From the NCBI RefSeq assembly GCF_025602895.1, contig NW_026516460.1, forward strand, positions 1-38,704: a stretch of 38,704 nucleotides of DNA, in the 5' to 3' direction. Position 1 is the first letter of the stretch. Every line of letters starts with the position of its first letter. The notes beneath the pieces are model-generated. The model did no database searches, was not told the DNA's origin, and saw only the letters and a list, made by a program, of their open reading frames with translations. The position numbers and the translations under genes are program-made. The stretch is from Polychytrium aggregatum (Eukaryota > Chytridiomycota > Chytridiomycetes > Polychytriales). Below are positions 36,846 through 38,704 of the stretch, piece by piece.

Positions 36846-38704
36846 TTAAGAAGGCTTCCTGCGAGGAGCCCTGCGTGTGCTCTTTATTTGGGGCTCCTCG
36901 AGGTGTTTACCGTATTTACTCAGCTCCTCGGGTGCATGGGACAAGTCCTCCAGTGTTTGCCATGTGTTGCCCGAGTGTGGGTAACCAACCCACTTGACAT
37001 AAAACCGAAGTGACCCATCAGCCACTTTCTTGTGCCTCACGATCCTTTCGACTTCATATTCTTGAGTATAGTATTGTCCGAGGTCGTCTTCCAGTGGTGC
37101 GTCGTCCGGGACACCTTCGTCGGCGTCGGGGAACTGTGCTGGACTGCGGGTCGTGTGGCGACGCAGCTTGGACACATGGAAGACAGGATGGAGCTTGCTT
37201 CCAGGTGGCAAGTCCAACAGGTAGTTGAGGGGACTGGGTCGGGCCGCTATCTTGAACGGTCCTCGGTACTTGGGCAACAACTTCTTTGACTGGGCTTCGG
37301 GGACCTTGATGTTGTCGGCGTCCAGGTAGACAAGGTCTCCAACTTCAAAGGAGACATCCTGGTGTCGGCGGTCGTAGTACTTCGCCATCACTTGTTGCGC
37401 ATCCGTGAGCGCGTCGGCGATCATCTTGTGTCGGACTTGATGATCTTTGACAAAGGCACTTGGTTTGGGAGGCAATCCAGCCGTGGACTCGGTCAGTGTC
37501 AAGGAGGTGGGAAATCAGGCTGGAATCCGTAGAGCGCCTCAAAGGGGCTCAAGCCAGTTGTGCTCGACTTGGCGGTGTTGTATGCAAACTCTGCATGACT
37601 CTCAGCTGTATGTCCCAGTCGTCTGGCTGGTCGAGGCGTATGTCCTCAGGTATTGCTCGAGGGTGCGGATCGTCCGCTCGGACTGTCCATCCGTTTGTTG
37701 GTGGTGCGAGGTTGACATGTTCAGCTTGGTGCCGAGATGGTCGAACAGACTTGTCCAAACAAGGAGGTGAATCGGGGGTCTCGATCACTGACGATGGACT
37801 TTGGGAGGCCGTGGTGCTTGAACACATGCTTGAAGAACAGCAGTGCAAGGTCAGGCGCGGAGCATGTCGTCTGGCACGGCACAAAGTGTGCCATCTTGCT
37901 GAACCTGTCGACAAAGACAGCGATTGCATCGTGGTCCAACTTGGTCGTCGGTAGATGCGTGATGAGATCCATGGACATGCTGGTCCAGGGGCGGTCGGGA
38001 ACAGGCAGGGGTTGCAGCAATCCTTGCTCTCGGGTCGTGCGTGACTTGACCATCTTGCAGGTATGGCAGGACTCGATGTACTTCTCGACGGTGCGCTTCA
38101 TTCCAGGCCAGTATGCGACTTTGGCCAGTCGGTCGTATGTCTTCTCGACTCCAAAGTGTCCAGCGAGGGGCGAGTCGTGGACCTCTTGGAGCAACTTGGT
38201 CTTCAACGACGGAATGTCCGGCACACAGACACGGCTGTCCTTCTTCAGGAGGAGCAGGCCATCACGCACTGTGTACTCGGATGATTCGTCGTCCTTGGGG
38301 AGCTTAGACACCTTTCGGAACAGTTCTCCGAACTGTTTGTCGTTGGCGATGTTGTCTCGGACAACATCCAGCATCGTGTTGTCGACACTGACAGTCGACT
38401 CGTACAGTGACGCCAATTGGTAGTCGGGGCGTCGGGACAGTGCGTCAGGCACCACATTGAGTTTGCCTTTCTGGTATACAACCTCGTAGTTGTACTCGGC
38501 GAGGAACTCCATCCATCGCGCTTGGCGTCGGCTCAGGTTCTTCTTGGTGTCGAGGTAACGCAGTGACTGGTGGTCCGTCACAATCTTGAAGGGCTTGGCG
38601 GTACCGTGGAGGTACACTCGGAACTTCTGCAGCGCGTAGATGATCGCAAGCTGCTCCTTCTCGTGCACGGGATAGTTGATCTCGTGTTGGGACAGTTTGC
38701 GCGA
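36846..38704 (-). pseudogene. F2 pol, 3' part with frameshifts
   Basis: The minus-strand C-terminal half of family F pol: RNase H end, integrase and chromodomain. The frame is open from the window edge to 37721 and from 37502 to the stop at 36846. Between these, F1 comparison shows four small changes: one base lost near 37513, two gained near 37601, one lost near 37624 and one lost near 37758. The integrase C-terminal region is therefore broken. The chromodomain reads the same as in F1. Confidence 0.88.

Larger units (their letters stand above)
36530..38704 (-). mobile_element. Element F2, 3' part (runs off window)
   Basis: A second family F copy in the same orientation as F1: 3' LTR 36530-36836, then the 3' half of pol to the window edge. 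It is inserted in the C2 LTR (flank TTGAG). The duplication on the other side is outside the window. Confidence 0.92.

Overview
This window is a nested, repeatedly rearranged block of fungal LTR retrotransposons of the Ty3/Gypsy chromovirus type. It ends beside a small cluster of host tRNA genes. The TE-derived DNA is GC-rich and CG-rich. The only clearly non-transposon DNA is about 1 kb of lower-GC sequence with three tRNA genes (34976-35987). Eukaryotic tRNAs, Gag-Pol elements with C-terminal chromodomains, and Tf1-like self-priming signals point to a filamentous fungus or yeast. A GC-rich basidiomycete is my best guess, but that is inference. No protein-coding host gene can be supported. 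Letter names for the families (A-L) are mine.

Layout, left to right. 1-419: LTR end, self-primer site, leader and first 12 gag codons of family G, cut by A1. 420-5531: element A1 (+), with a solo family C LTR in gag, a stop in pol, and truncation in integrase. 5532-11249: element A2 (-), two LTRs, same pol stop. 11250-12892: a protease-RT-RNase H fragment of family B (-). 12893-24335: element A3 (+), same pol stop, split by A4. 15894-21612: element A4 (+), complete, with LTRs that read identical, intact gag and pol, and a perfect 5-bp target duplication. 24336-24996: family D LTR and gag start (-). 24997-26110: two chromovirus pol fragments, H3 and H2 (-). 26111-26801: family E LTR and gag start (+). 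26802-32268: element F1 (-), complete with intact gag and pol. 32269-34975: an LTR tail and element H1 (+), whose integrase is split by two solo LTRs (J and K). 34999-35260: tRNA-Asp, tRNA-Glu and tRNA-Met (-). 35261-35987: host DNA without a recognisable gene. 35988-38704: D2 LTR cut by C2 LTR cut by element F2 (-), which runs off the window.

How the genes work. In A and F, gag and pol overlap and pol lies in the -1 frame. Both carry GGGAAAC in exact X XXY YYZ phase, followed 5-7 nt later by a strong perfect stem, so pol is predicted to be made as a Gag-Pol fusion by programmed -1 frameshifting. A and F share a 13-base tRNA-type primer site (TGGTAGCATCGGA). D, E and G instead carry 10-12-base complementarity between the predicted RNA 5' end and the site next to the LTR, as in Tf1 self-priming. 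In family A the primer site is read as the first gag codons, because the LTR/primer junction itself creates the gag ATG.

The most notable points are the two matching frameshift cassettes, the primer site inside gag, the probably live A4, the shared pol stop in A1-A3, the 5.7-kb inverted pair A2/A3, and a tightly packed tRNA triplet that may be a single Pol III transcript.
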